Assembly: GCF_011947285.1 (NCBI RefSeq)
Contig: NZ_JAAOZT010000009.1
Location: forward strand, 455,369 to 519,368
Length of the DNA: 64,000 bases
Source: Glaciimonas immobilis
Lineage (GTDB): Bacteria; Pseudomonadota; Gammaproteobacteria; Burkholderiales; Burkholderiaceae_D
Direction: 5' to 3'
The position numbers and the translations under genes were made by a program. The notes under the pieces are model-generated. The model ran no database searches. It was given only the letters and a program-made list of their open reading frames with translations, and had not been told where the DNA came from. This document shows positions 28,400-37,900 of this stretch, piece after piece. The stretch's first letter is position 1. Each line of letters opens with the position of its first letter.

Positions 28400-29959
28400 A
28401 TGAAACAGTTTTATAAAAATATTTTCTTGACGGGAGGGCTTGCCTCTCTGCTACTGATCCTCTCACCCGCGGTCCAAGCTAAAACTCCGACCACAATATT
28501 CGTCGCGCCGGATCAAATTTATACATATGTACTAAAGCACCTGCCTGTGTCTTCAATTAAAACGCCACGGCTAAATACAACCGCTTTCGAACCGATTTCT
28601 ATTACTACTGAAATTGATGGACAAGAGCAAACTATCCGTGTTGAGCGCCAGTTAAATGTTCGCGTCAAAATTCAAGGCGTGGATCAGGCTATAACGACAT
28701 ACAGTGGAAAGCAGGGAGAGCTTACTGCGGTAGTGATTTTAAGAGACCGCAAGCTGGTAATAGTCAGCCCCAATTCAGAAGGATCAATGCAGGTATCTAC
28801 ATTGCAACCCGGACAGGCGCTTGTCGTTACGCGCACACTGAAAAGTCAGAAACCGCCGGAAGGTCTGGAAGCACCGTCAAGTAATGACCCGCATCTTCCC
28901 GACGCCACCACAATTGGAGAGGTTCAACCCGAATTGCGTCCCGTGAAAACCGCGGCTTTTCCCGACCACGCATTGCTGATCAATGTCGCTATCCACAACG
29001 ATGTGACTTTGACGGCGGGACAAGTGTATGACGATTATTTCTCCTGGTGGAGTAAAGAAGTTTTGCAACATGTGTCTAGCATGCAGGGCATTCTTCTTAG
29101 CTTTTGGGCCCAGGTTCCGGAAGTAACGGATGTAGACTATAAGGCTTCCGATTCTGGAATTTCATATCAGATTGCCCGCGATGCACTGCTTACAAAGGTA
29201 TCAGAATGGGCGGACGGCTTTCCTGTTTATCAAAGTAAATTCATGCTGTTCACCAACGATCGTCTTAATTCCAGCTATTCCGGCCTCGGTCTGACTACTG
29301 TAGGAGGTCGATTTGTGATCGCCAGTGGCGCCAATTATCAGACCGCTGCAGCAATGCTTGGGTGGATGCTTGGCGGGCATCCGGATTATGCGGAAGTGCA
29401 ATACAACGGTTGGTGGTGTGAAACAATTATGACGCGGGAAGCCGAGATAGGTATGCGTGGTAACTGCTATACATACAGTAATAGAAATCGGGCAGATATT
29501 ACCGCTTATTGGGCGAAAGAAATTCGGGAACACGGGGTCGAAGAATTTGTTGTACAAAATGTGGAGACTGGCTTGGTTCTAGATGTGCACGGACAGATTG
29601 CAACGGGTGCGGTGGTAGGAGGATGGAAAAAATACCATACTATGAATCAGCTATGGAAATACGTTCCCCAAAGTCCATTTGTATTTCGTCTGGCGTCGCA
29701 GGCGGCAGATGGCTTATGTCTATCCGTTTACGGAGCGGAAGCAAACTCCGCTGATCTGCAACCTTGTGATAGTGGATATTACGGCATGGATTTTACCTTC
29801 CAATTTAAGAAAGCTGTTACCGCCGTTGCGCATTTAAAAAATCTTAATACCGGTCTTTTTTTAAGCATTAATGCTGATAACGACATTAGACTTTCTAATA
29901 TCGAAGCGGTATCAGTACATAAAAATTGGTTCATGCAAAAAATGGGGTCTGTGCGTTAG
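28400..29959 (+). CDS. Secreted protein with degenerate metalloprotease-like domain and ricin-like lectin domain
   Basis: A 519-residue protein with a signal peptide (LASLLLILSPAVQAK). Residues about 190-385 resemble a zinc metalloprotease module of the reprolysin-like type: KFMLFTNDRLNSSYSGLGLT, then a block that should be HExGHxLGxxHD but reads AMLGWMLGGHPD, followed by EVQYNGWWCETIM and a Cys-containing YSNRNRADI segment. The zinc-binding histidines and catalytic glutamate are absent. Residues about 390-519 look like a ricin-type beta-trefoil (VQNVETGLVLDVHG, DGLCLSVYG, LNTGLFLSI), likely sugar-binding. It may be a catalytically dead lectin. The protease relationship is inferred from residual pattern. 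Confidence 0.6.
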   Translation: MKQFYKNIFLTGGLASLLLILSPAVQAKTPTTIFVAPDQIYTYVLKHLPVSSIKTPRLNTTAFEPISITTEIDGQEQTIRVERQLNVRVKIQGVDQAITTYSGKQGELTAVVILRDRKLVIVSPNSEGSMQVSTLQPGQALVVTRTLKSQKPPEGLEAPSSNDPHLPDATTIGEVQPELRPVKTAAFPDHALLINVAIHNDVTLTAGQVYDDYFSWWSKEVLQHVSSMQGILLSFWAQVPEVTDVDYKASDSGISYQIARDALLTKVSEWADGFPVYQSKFMLFTNDRLNSSYSGLGLTTVGGRFVIASGANYQTAAAMLGWMLGGHPDYAEVQYNGWWCETIMTREAEIGMRGNCYTYSNRNRADITAYWAKEIREHGVEEFVVQNVETGLVLDVHGQIATGAVVGGWKKYHTMNQLWKYVPQSPFVFRLASQAADGLCLSVYGAEANSADLQPCDSGYYGMDFTFQFKKAVTAVAHLKNLNTGLFLSINADNDIRLSNIEAVSVHKNWFMQKMGSVR

Positions 29960-30170
29960 GGAGGTTATAGGCCTACTTCACGGATAGAGTGCATTGAAGA
30001 GTGAGTCATAAAAACGTTGCTGCCGCGCTAATAAACGCTGGCGTGCTTTGGGTGGCTAACTAACGTCCCGGATGCGTTACACTAATTCTACGCTCGCAGG
30101 AAATACCAGCACGCTACTGGTAATCCACGGGGAATAACCATTGCACCCTCACTTGAAAGGTCTCAGATCT

Positions 30171-31379
30171 ATGCCTCAGCACGGCTTTCCCGCAGCACGC
30201 CTTATCGTTCAAAATCTTGTGGCCTCGCAGATTCGCGAAGTCGCTAACGTCGGTATCGGACGTGCCGATGTGTTGCCGTTCTGGTTCGGTGAGCCGGATC
30301 AGGTCACGCCAGCGTTTATTCGCGATGCCGCCAAATTAGCACTGGATGACGGCGACACTTTTTATACCAGCAACTATGGTATCCCACCGTTGCGGGAAGC
30401 GATTGCGGCATACTTATCGGCATTGCATCGTCCGGTAGACGCCAGTCGGGTGGCGGTCACGTCATCCGGCGTGTCGGCGCTGATGCTGTTGTCTCAAATG
30501 ATTATCAGTCCCGGGGATCGGGTCGTGGCAGTAACGCCGTTGTGGCCTAACGTGGTTGAAATTCCTAAAATTCTTGGTGCTGAGGTGGTGCGGGTGCCAC
30601 TGCGGTTGGGGGATGTATGGGATCTCGATATCCAGCAACTACTGGATGCGTTGACACCCGGCACCCGCGCAGTAATGATTAATTCTCCCAATAATCCAAC
30701 CGGCTGGGTCATGTCGCGTACCCAGCAAAAACTGGTTCTGGCGCATTGTCGTCAGCACGGTATCTGGATTGTCGCGGATGATGTTTATGAACGCGTCGTC
30801 TATACAAACTCATCAACTACAGGCGGGCAGACAGAAGACGGCAACGATAAAACATGCGCGCCGTCATTTCTGGATATTGCCGAGCCGGACGACCTGCTTA
30901 TTTCCTCCAATAGTTTTTCCAAGGCCTGGTTGATGACGGGTTGGCGTCTCGGTTGGTTGGTTGCGCCACCATCTTTAATGGTGGACCTGGGCAAGTTAAT
31001 TGAATACAACACGTCTTGTGCGCCGGGATTTGTGCAGCGCGCCGGTATCGCCGCGATTGCCGGTGGCGATACTGTTATTGCTGCCACCATGACGCGCTAT
31101 CAAACCGCACGCGACTATTTATACCAGCGCCTGAACGCGCTGCCCGGCATCACCGCGCCGCTGCCAAAAGGGGCGATGTATTTGTTTTTTCGGATGGAGG
31201 GTGTGACCGATAGTCTGGCCTTGTGCAAGCAGTTGGTGCGGGACGCAGGCCTTGGTCTCGCACCGGGCAGTGCTTTTGGCGCAGAAGGCGAAGGCTGTAT
31301 TCGCTGGTGCTTTGCAAGTTCAGTGGAACGGATCGAACTGGGTGTTCAGTGTCTGGAGAGGTTTTTGTCGGTCCGCTAG
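30171..31379 (+). CDS. Class I/II PLP-dependent aminotransferase
   Basis: A 402-residue aminotransferase of fold type I. The PLP-binding blocks are NSPNNPTGWV, VADDVYERVVY and SNSFSKAWLMTGWRLGWLV, with the Schiff-base lysine in SKAW and the substrate-binding arginine in the C-terminal CIRWCFASS. The frame opens at TTG 30141, but the ATG at 30171 follows an AAAGG site and is preferred. The substrate cannot be assigned; relatives are annotated as aspartate- or aromatic-type enzymes. It stands alone. Confidence 0.88.
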   Translation: MPQHGFPAARLIVQNLVASQIREVANVGIGRADVLPFWFGEPDQVTPAFIRDAAKLALDDGDTFYTSNYGIPPLREAIAAYLSALHRPVDASRVAVTSSGVSALMLLSQMIISPGDRVVAVTPLWPNVVEIPKILGAEVVRVPLRLGDVWDLDIQQLLDALTPGTRAVMINSPNNPTGWVMSRTQQKLVLAHCRQHGIWIVADDVYERVVYTNSSTTGGQTEDGNDKTCAPSFLDIAEPDDLLISSNSFSKAWLMTGWRLGWLVAPPSLMVDLGKLIEYNTSCAPGFVQRAGIAAIAGGDTVIAATMTRYQTARDYLYQRLNALPGITAPLPKGAMYLFFRMEGVTDSLALCKQLVRDAGLGLAPGSAFGAEGEGCIRWCFASSVERIELGVQCLERFLSVR

Positions 31380-31942
31380 TTTATGCCCGTGCGTCAAGAT
31401 TAACAGGGTATGCATAAAGATGCTTCAGCGTGTACTTTTGCCTGGCAATAGGATAAAAAAAGATAGTAGCCTCAATCATTTATTGGGGGTTACTTTAGCA
31501 GCTCGCAACGGACTGCTATTCTAAAACGCACCATTTGCAAACCGCAGGTACCCAAAAATTCTCTGCGTAAGCGCTGCATTTCAATCACTTTCAGTAGTTA
31601 ACTTCCGCTCGCTCTCGTTCGAGAAAAACAGATTTTTTGGCATCTATCAACCTCTCCATTTCTCTTCGGTTTTAATCTCACCCTGATGCAGCTAACGTCT
31701 GCCTCGTCGCTATTGTTTGCGCACCAATGTATTTACGACGCCGTTGAATAATTTGATAATTAGCGCTCAGATAAATCTATGTAATGCAGAATTATCTGAG
31801 CAATAAAAAGAATAGTCTTAGTCAAATAAAGAAAAAATCTACTATTTTCTGGGATGGGAAATATTTCCTATTGTGGCTCACTGCTGATGAGGTTTTTTAT
31901 CTTCAGGATTTTGTATGGAATCGCATTGTTTAAGGAAATGTA
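31380..31942. promoter_or_regulatory. Long AT-rich upstream region of the fimbrial gene
   Basis: 563 bases without a gene. From about 31640 it is recognisably related to the region at 34880-35100 upstream of the propeller gene: both contain CTTAGTCAAATA followed by an AT-rich tract and ATATTTCC/ATATCTACC. The gene start has a good AAGGA site. It is likely a duplicated regulatory region for surface genes. Confidence 0.5.
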
Positions 31943-32473
31943 ATGCAATTAAAATTAGCCGCCACTATCGCAGCGTTGACGCTTGCTGGCTTCGCATCAC
32001 AATCGGCTATGGCCTCTGACGGAAAAGTGAACTTTGAAGGAAAAGTCGCACAAACGACTTGTACTAATAAAGGTGAGAACTATGTAAACCTTGGTGTCCT
32101 GAATCTTGGCGACGCAACAATGACGGACAAAGGGACAAAAGGTCTGGCTAACCGCTTTTATCTGAAGCTTGAGAATTGTACAGATTTCGCAAGTAAGAAT
32201 GCCACAGTGAAGTTTACCGGCTCAGCGGTGGACGGTGATCCTAAGTTACTGGTTAACGCTACCGGTGCTGAATTTGCGACGCGCGTTGGCGTTGAGATTG
32301 CGGATGATAATGGCAAACAAATTCTGGGTGTTGATTCCAAACAATTTACATTGTTGGGCGTGTCTAACAAACTGTTATTTGATGCGCGCTTTGTTCGTAC
32401 AGCCGAGACCGCCACTCCTATGACGGCAGGTAAGGTAGTGGCCATCGCAGAATTCGATATCACTTACCAGTAA
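31943..32473 (+). CDS. Type 1 fimbrial subunit-like protein
   Basis: A 176-residue pilin of the chaperone-usher (FimA/SMF) family. It has a signal peptide ending SQSAMAS, the first pilin cysteine in KVAQTTCTN and the second in LENCTD (the usual disulfide), and the C-terminal donor-strand-type pattern VVAIAEFDITYQ. It should be exported and polymerised by a chaperone and an outer-membrane usher. The following genes that ought to supply these are destroyed, so assembly would need components from elsewhere or the pilin is a relic. Confidence 0.88.
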   Translation: MQLKLAATIAALTLAGFASQSAMASDGKVNFEGKVAQTTCTNKGENYVNLGVLNLGDATMTDKGTKGLANRFYLKLENCTDFASKNATVKFTGSAVDGDPKLLVNATGAEFATRVGVEIADDNGKQILGVDSKQFTLLGVSNKLLFDARFVRTAETATPMTAGKVVAIAEFDITYQ

Positions 32474-32646
32474 GAATATTTCGGCAGATAATGCCGCCGC
32501 TCTTCGGTCCCTTTCGTCCTGAAGACCGTATCTTCCAGCTTCAACTCAGCTAAGAGTTAATTCATTTTCCTATAGCGACAATGCAATGCGTCTGGTAAAT
32601 GGCCAGAGCGTTAATTTCTGTCGACTATGCATTGCTAAGGGCCGTT

Positions 32647-33308
32647 ATGTTTCCACATTACTTTACACGCACATGCGCAGTCGCACTGTTGTCGTTCGGC
32701 TGCGCAACGCACGCTGCAGCAAGCATTAGCGTTGGTGGAACGCGTGTGATATACGACGCGGCTAAGCGGGAGGCCTCTGTCTCTATTCGTAATCTGGGTA
32801 ATGCGCCTTACGTTGTGCAGGCCTGGATCGACGCGGGCCGGAGCGTGTGGCGGGAGATAAATCGGCATTGGTCGTAACGCCGCCGCTGTCCTGGTTAGAT
32901 GCCGGCAAAGAAAACATTCTCAGAATCGTTAAACGCAAGGGCGCAGATTTTAGTGGGAGTGGCACTAAAACTAAATCAACCCCGTTTTATATTGTCCTTA
33001 ATTGTCCTTCAGCAGGGGACACCGCCTTCAATATTTACACCCAGATAGATACCACAACTCCGATCGGGGATCTTGTAGGCGTGATCGGGTTGACCCCTGA
33101 ACCGGATGTCGCACAAGGTATCGGTATCCAATTGTCCGATGAGGCTGGCAAGCCGATTAATCTTGGCACGCCCGTTCTGATGGGCAGACATGCTGGTGCA
33201 GAAAGTCAGCAAACAATCTCATTACAAGCTGCTTATTTGCAGATATCCGAGAAGCCAACCGCTGGGGTGGCGAACGGTGCCGTGACGTTCACAATGCGTC
33301 ACAAATAA
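32647..33308 (+). pseudogene. Collapsed fimbrial chaperone/adhesin fusion
   Basis: The first part (from ATG 32647) has a signal peptide and the N-terminal half of a PapD-like chaperone (GGTRVIYDAAKREASVSIRN, PYVVQAWIDAG). A frameshift near 32840-32847 follows; the chaperone frame resumes as DKSALVVTPPLSWLDAGKEN and ILRIVKRKG. At about 32945 the sequence changes into the C-terminal part of a fimbrial tip/minor pilin (FNIYTQIDTTT, LQAAYLQIS, GAVTFTMRHK). The second half of the chaperone, the whole usher and the N-terminus of the adhesin are missing, best explained by one internal deletion of a chaperone-usher operon. Confidence 0.75.
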
Positions 33309-33819
33309 ATGTGCTCTGCAACGGTAAATGCATTGCGGGGCGCATATCACTGCAATATTTCCATCACATTCGCAATTTCTTAAAACAGCATGCGTGTATA
33401 TCAATATGAAAGGTAAGCTCCTTTGACATAAAAAAATCTAATTGCCCGATTGGTTATTAAAATTTGATGATTAGATAGTACGAATAGGCCGATTAACACC
33501 CTAAAAGGTTATGCCCACAATAAGGCGGGCATTAAATCCATAACTCAAGATAATTCAAACGACGGCATATTGGGCTGGTCCGAAAACGCCGATTATATTT
33601 TCCGAGGTCTGCAGGCCTTGGTCGCAGCGCACTGCCATTGGCGGCATGTATTCGTAGTTGATTGACTTCCATCGATTGTCATGACTGTCATTTACTGCCA
33701 TGGGTCGCGATAAATAGTGCCGAAAAAACCGCATAGTTCAACGAGCGCGGCGGATTTTGCCTGCGGTCGGCTTGCCCCTCGCCGGAGTGTGAATTTCTCC
33801 CATTTTTTTAAATAGAAAT
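33309..33819. other. Gap upstream of the YadA-like gene
   Basis: 511 bases with no supported gene; moderately AT-rich. It presumably contains the promoter of the following gene. A TTGACA hexamer lies at 33423 but no convincing -10 partner was fixed. Confidence 0.4.
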
Positions 33820-34713
33820 ATGATTATGTTAAAACTGAAAAAAACTTCTTCAATATTATTGGCAGCGATTGCCTTAACCGTTTCTGGTAGCGCGTTCAGC
33901 GTTAATCCCGGTGATTTGTCGAATGTACGTGGCGAGATAGCAATGGTGGCGGGCGGTTCGTTAGAAGGTAACTGGAATACCACCGGACGATATGTTTCAT
34001 CAGCAAAAGGTGGTGTGGCGGTGGGTGCACTCGCCTTTGCTACACTCGATTCTGAGGCCGCGCTAGGCACCCTAAGTAGCAAATGGTACAAATATGACAC
34101 CTACGCTACGGCCGTGGGTTCACAATCCAACGCCTGGGGATATAAGGGCACGGCGTTAGGTTTCAAGGCGGTCGCTGGCGACAAGGACGGCTCTGCCAAT
34201 AATCTTCTTACCAACACCACGGCCGTTGGTTACAGCAGCCATGCGTACGCCAGTTATTCGACCGCGATTGGTGCTGATGCCGAAGTCCGCGTCGACGGTG
34301 GTGTGGCGCTGGGCGCGAACTCAGAGCTGGACAAATACCGTGACCAGACACCACAAGAAGACACCGTGGTCTATAACGGTAATATAGCTAAATTGAACTT
34401 TTTAGCAAAAAACAGCCGTCAAGGTGCGGTCTCGGTCGGTTCTTATTATCTGGGCAGCAGGTCCAACGAGGAAGTTGGTGGTCATCGGCAAATCAAACGC
34501 GTTGCCGACGGATCGGACAACAGCGATGCGGTTACCGTGCGCCAATTGGTCGAAGTCATCGTGCCGCTGGATAAAGACCTGAGTAATATTGACGCTAAGC
34601 TGACGGATCTTAATGCGCGTCTGGCTGGTCTTGTCGCGCTTGAAACTAAGATGAAAAATTTGGAAGCACGGATGCTGGTACTGGAGGACGGATCAGGTTA
34701 TAAAAATAAGTAA
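33820..34713 (+). CDS. YadA-like head/neck/coiled-coil protein without membrane anchor
   Basis: A 297-residue protein. After a signal peptide (ILLAAIALTVSGSAFS) come YadA-type head repeats (TAVGSQSNAWGYKGTALG, TTAVGYSSHAYASYSTAIGA, GGVALGANS), a neck motif (RQIKRVADGSDNSDAVTVRQL) and a short coiled coil (ALETKMKNLEARMLVLE). It then stops without the roughly 70-residue beta-barrel that anchors trimeric autotransporters. It could be a secreted trimeric protein, a domain used by another system, or a truncated adhesin. ATG 33826 is an alternative start. A terminator follows at 34763. Confidence 0.75.
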   Translation: MIMLKLKKTSSILLAAIALTVSGSAFSVNPGDLSNVRGEIAMVAGGSLEGNWNTTGRYVSSAKGGVAVGALAFATLDSEAALGTLSSKWYKYDTYATAVGSQSNAWGYKGTALGFKAVAGDKDGSANNLLTNTTAVGYSSHAYASYSTAIGADAEVRVDGGVALGANSELDKYRDQTPQEDTVVYNGNIAKLNFLAKNSRQGAVSVGSYYLGSRSNEEVGGHRQIKRVADGSDNSDAVTVRQLVEVIVPLDKDLSNIDAKLTDLNARLAGLVALETKMKNLEARMLVLEDGSGYKNK

Positions 34714-34762
34714 TTTAGTCGTTAATATTATGAGTGTTTTTTAAGTAAAACCTAACAGGAGT

Positions 34763-34792
34763 GGTCTACAGCATAGCTGTACACCATTTTTT
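34763..34792 (+). terminator. Terminator after the YadA-like gene
   Basis: Stem GGTCTACAGC / GCTGTACACC (one mismatch), loop ATA, followed by ATTTTTT. Very similar to the hairpin at 37729. Confidence 0.75.
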
Positions 34793-35458
34793 AACTATGC
34801 TCCGTGTTGCCCTATGACTTATAAGTAGTGAACTCCCGATTTCGATCGATTGATACCAAAAATAGATGCTTTGGTCTCTTCCAATTTCTTTCGTTTCAAT
34901 ACAACTTTGATGGCAACTCGCGGCTGCTGCATCGCATGTGGGTGCGCTTCAACTTATCCTCACTCCGATGAATATTGATTAATACGAATACAGATATTTC
35001 TGCCTGATACAGATTTATCTGTGTCATTTAAAGAAAATTCTTAGTCAAATATAGATAAGTCCTCTATTTTTCTTTAAGGCAAATATCTACCATTGCACCT
35101 GTGTTCCTGATGGCGTTTGCGATGGCGCTAAAGCCGTTCGTGACAATAAAGTTGAATGGCGAATATCGCCAGCCAGTTATACGTTTGATACTGGCTCAAA
35201 AAATAGCGATCCGAAACTTTCGTTACTGACTTTGGTGGGAGTGTACCAAGGTTAAATTGATCCCATTCGATACCGTTTTGAATCGCCCTTAACCGTCCTG
35301 CGCTAAGAAATAGCGCCACTGATATTTCCATATCAATAGACCAAAAAATTTTATCCACGATGTTATTGAAGTGTCGGATTATCGCTCGCTTCGGATCTCT
35401 TTCACGGTATGGGTGAATTAAATTGGATTTTTTATTTTTTTAATTTAACGAATAAGAT
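34793..35458. promoter_or_regulatory. Upstream region of the propeller gene, paralogous to the fimbrial upstream region
   Basis: Positions about 34880-35100 align with about 31640-31870 (shared CTTAGTCAAATA at 35041 and 31818 and surrounding AT-rich text). The rest up to 35458 contains a short coding relic (35069-35254) and presumably the promoter of the propeller gene. Confidence 0.45.
35069..35254 (+). pseudogene. Coding relic, possibly the tail of a lost fimbrial protein
   Basis: An open frame without a proper start reads ...SPASYTFDTGSKNSDPK then LSLLTLVGVYQG and stops at 35252-35254. The protein-like composition and hydrophobic ending, right behind a duplicated fimbrial-type upstream region, suggest the 3' remnant of a deleted surface-protein gene. 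Confidence 0.35.
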
Positions 35459-37186
35459 ATGAATATACCAAAAAGAAGTAAACAAAATGCCCTCCGATTG
35501 TTACCTTTGGCGATAGGAATTGCGCTTTGTTCGGGCACCGCCTGGGCTAAACCCGGTGATGTCACATGGCAGCATGGCGGGATGACCAGAGAAGTGAGTA
35601 GTGATCAAGCCAGTTATTATGATCTTGCAGTCGATGCCCAGGGCGACCTCTACACGACAGAGGAACCCAAAGGATGGAGCAATGTGCTTGCGTTCAAAGG
35701 AGCCAGTCCTCGCTTCGAGCAGAAATGGACGGAAACAATTTTAGTCGAGGGTCCATCTAGACATCTGCTGCTCAAGGGCGACAAGCTTGCGACGCTATCG
35801 TCGGACGAGAACAGCCTCACGCTGATTGATCGGATCAGCGGTAAAGTCTCAAGCCAGACGAAAGTCAATCTTGGTGACCACAAGATTGAAAAGGTGGACA
35901 AACCGATGACCTTAGGCCGGGACGGCACGCTGTACTTCAATAATTGCAAAACCCGCATTAATGAAGGTATGACCTACTCTTTAGTAACTGCGATTGGTTT
36001 CGGCGACGGCTTGGTTAAATGGGAAAAACGGCCCTACAAACATGCCTATTGCACAGTGCCATTGACTACACAAGGCTATGTTTTTAATGCGCCTGCGCCC
36101 GCGGTGGATGCCGAGGGTACCGTGCATACGGTTACATCTCCCGATATGAGCAAAGAGGCTATCTTTTTAAATATAAAAGAAGACAACATCGTGCGCGGGC
36201 CGACAATGAAGGGGTTATTAACAGGACATCCTGTGCCAGGCCCCGATGGCATGCTGTATGTGATCGGTTATCCGGACGTGTTTGGCTTTAAAGATTATGG
36301 GCTATACGCCGTCAATCCAAAAGCTGATGCCTACCACGAGTCTGCTCAACGGATTCAGGGCGCGACGTTTGGAAGCAAGAACGTCCCCACTTTTCTGCCC
36401 GAGCCAGTTATCGCAGGCAATTCCATTTACTTCATGGATACCGCAGAAGGCGACAAATGGGCGCTCTCTGCAGCCACGTTCAACGATGGCAAGAGCGATG
36501 CGACAACGTTGCGCTGGACCTTCCCTTTCCTGGACACAGAAACCTGGCAAACCAAAGAGTACATGACCACCACACCGGCAGTTAGTGAGGATGGCACGCT
36601 CTATGTTGGGACCAATCTTGCCCTGTATGGCATTGATACCGTCACCGGCAAGCAAAAATGGAAGCGTACCGAATTAAACAATGCCGGTGCCAAAACCCTA
36701 ACCATTGGACTGGATGGCACGGTGTATTTCATCGGCTGTAAGAGCAAATGTATTGTTGCCATTGAGGGTGACGGTAGTGCATTGGCTAAGGGTTCATGGC
36801 CTAAAGGGCGCGGTGACCTTGGCAACACCGGTCAGGCGCAAGTGGTTGAACAGCCGGACGTGATTGGTGCAGCACCTGTCGCTGCGCTTGAGATCAGTGG
36901 CATTACGGATGCAACGTTTTTTGGCAGGGTCTCCACTTTACTTGGCGCTAGCGGCTCTACCGATCCAGACGGCAAGGTTCAGCCGTGGGAACTGACGTAT
37001 GCATGGAGCGTGACGCAAGCAGACATGGTGGAATTGGAATCCCCTGATTCGGTCTCGACCATGATCCGGCTGAAGGAAGTTGCAACCAAAGACTTCGACG
37101 TAGTTGTCACGCTAAAAGTGACCAATCCAGTGACCGGAAAATCTAGTGTAGCGCATCAAACTTTGCACGCCAAAGCGGGTAAGTAA
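35459..37186 (+). CDS. Secreted PQQ-like beta-propeller protein with C-terminal PKD-like domain
   Basis: A 575-residue exported protein. Its signal peptide (LLPLAIGIALCSGTAWAKP) is followed by about 400 residues of repeated propeller blades (DGTLYFNN, DGMLYVIGY, DGTLYVGTNLALYGIDTVTG, DGTVYFIGC), resembling PQQ-repeat/BamB-like folds. The last ~95 residues look like a PKD/REJ-type immunoglobulin domain (GASGSTDPDGKVQPWELTYAW). No enzyme signature is visible, so a structural or adhesive role is more likely than quinoprotein catalysis. Confidence 0.75.
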   Translation: MNIPKRSKQNALRLLPLAIGIALCSGTAWAKPGDVTWQHGGMTREVSSDQASYYDLAVDAQGDLYTTEEPKGWSNVLAFKGASPRFEQKWTETILVEGPSRHLLLKGDKLATLSSDENSLTLIDRISGKVSSQTKVNLGDHKIEKVDKPMTLGRDGTLYFNNCKTRINEGMTYSLVTAIGFGDGLVKWEKRPYKHAYCTVPLTTQGYVFNAPAPAVDAEGTVHTVTSPDMSKEAIFLNIKEDNIVRGPTMKGLLTGHPVPGPDGMLYVIGYPDVFGFKDYGLYAVNPKADAYHESAQRIQGATFGSKNVPTFLPEPVIAGNSIYFMDTAEGDKWALSAATFNDGKSDATTLRWTFPFLDTETWQTKEYMTTTPAVSEDGTLYVGTNLALYGIDTVTGKQKWKRTELNNAGAKTLTIGLDGTVYFIGCKSKCIVAIEGDGSALAKGSWPKGRGDLGNTGQAQVVEQPDVIGAAPVAALEISGITDATFFGRVSTLLGASGSTDPDGKVQPWELTYAWSVTQADMVELESPDSVSTMIRLKEVATKDFDVVVTLKVTNPVTGKSSVAHQTLHAKAGK

Positions 37187-37728
37187 GGGTTGTAGTTTAT
37201 TTTTGTGAGCGGCATGACGGTCTGTTTATTTATATGAAAAATTTATTCAAACACATCGTGTGCCGCAAGTATGAATAACTGCATTTAACTATTTTATTCG
37301 TCAGTCATTTTTGCCATTCCTATGGCATAGGATGAATATTTTTTGGTTTCAAAAAGTATGTCACCGCTCTTAATACTTCGGTCGACGCGACGGACTGGTT
37401 GTTGCGGAACACGCTCCCTTAAAAAATTCTGCATAGTTTTTATTACATTTCGGACCGCCCTCGACGTGGTAATTTAATCGCGATAGTAGATGGGGACGTT
37501 AAATCATTTTTTTGAAAAGTGATATTTTAATTAGTACAGATTTCTCTTTGTCGAAAAGAGATTTTTCTGAGCGAAATTCAGATTTTTCTCGTAGATATTC
37601 AGTTTAATTTATTAGATAATTTTTACATTGATAGCGGTAACAAATTGTTCACAAAATTAAAAGTGTAAAGATAAATTGCCTGAGGCCGAGACAATGGTTT
37701 GATTAATGCCTGAGTGAATTGGCATACT

Positions 37729-37761
37729 GGTGTACAGCGCAATGCTGTGCACCATTTTTTT
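37729..37761 (+). terminator. Terminator near-identical to that at 34763
   Basis: Stem GGTGTACAGC / GCTGTGCACC with loop GCAAT, followed by ATTTTTTT. It shares sequence with the hairpin at 34763-34792, suggesting duplication. Confidence 0.75.
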
Positions 37762-37884
37762 ATGACCGTGAGCGATGCGGCCATTTTGGTCAACATGGCA
37801 TTTCCTTTCTTCGACTCGATTAATCCTGATTTCACCATTTCAATAAAACCTTGCGCCTTTTGATCCAAGTACTATTATTAAGCC

Positions 37885-37900
37885 GCGCAAACCTTTGCGC
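37885..37900. promoter_or_regulatory. Candidate RbsR operator
   Basis: Perfect palindrome GCGCAAA-CC-TTTGCGC about 100 bases upstream of rbsB. It resembles the E. coli RbsR operator core (GCGAAACGTTTCGC), as expected for a LacI-family repressor such as the rbsR product encoded in the same operon. Confidence 0.6.
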
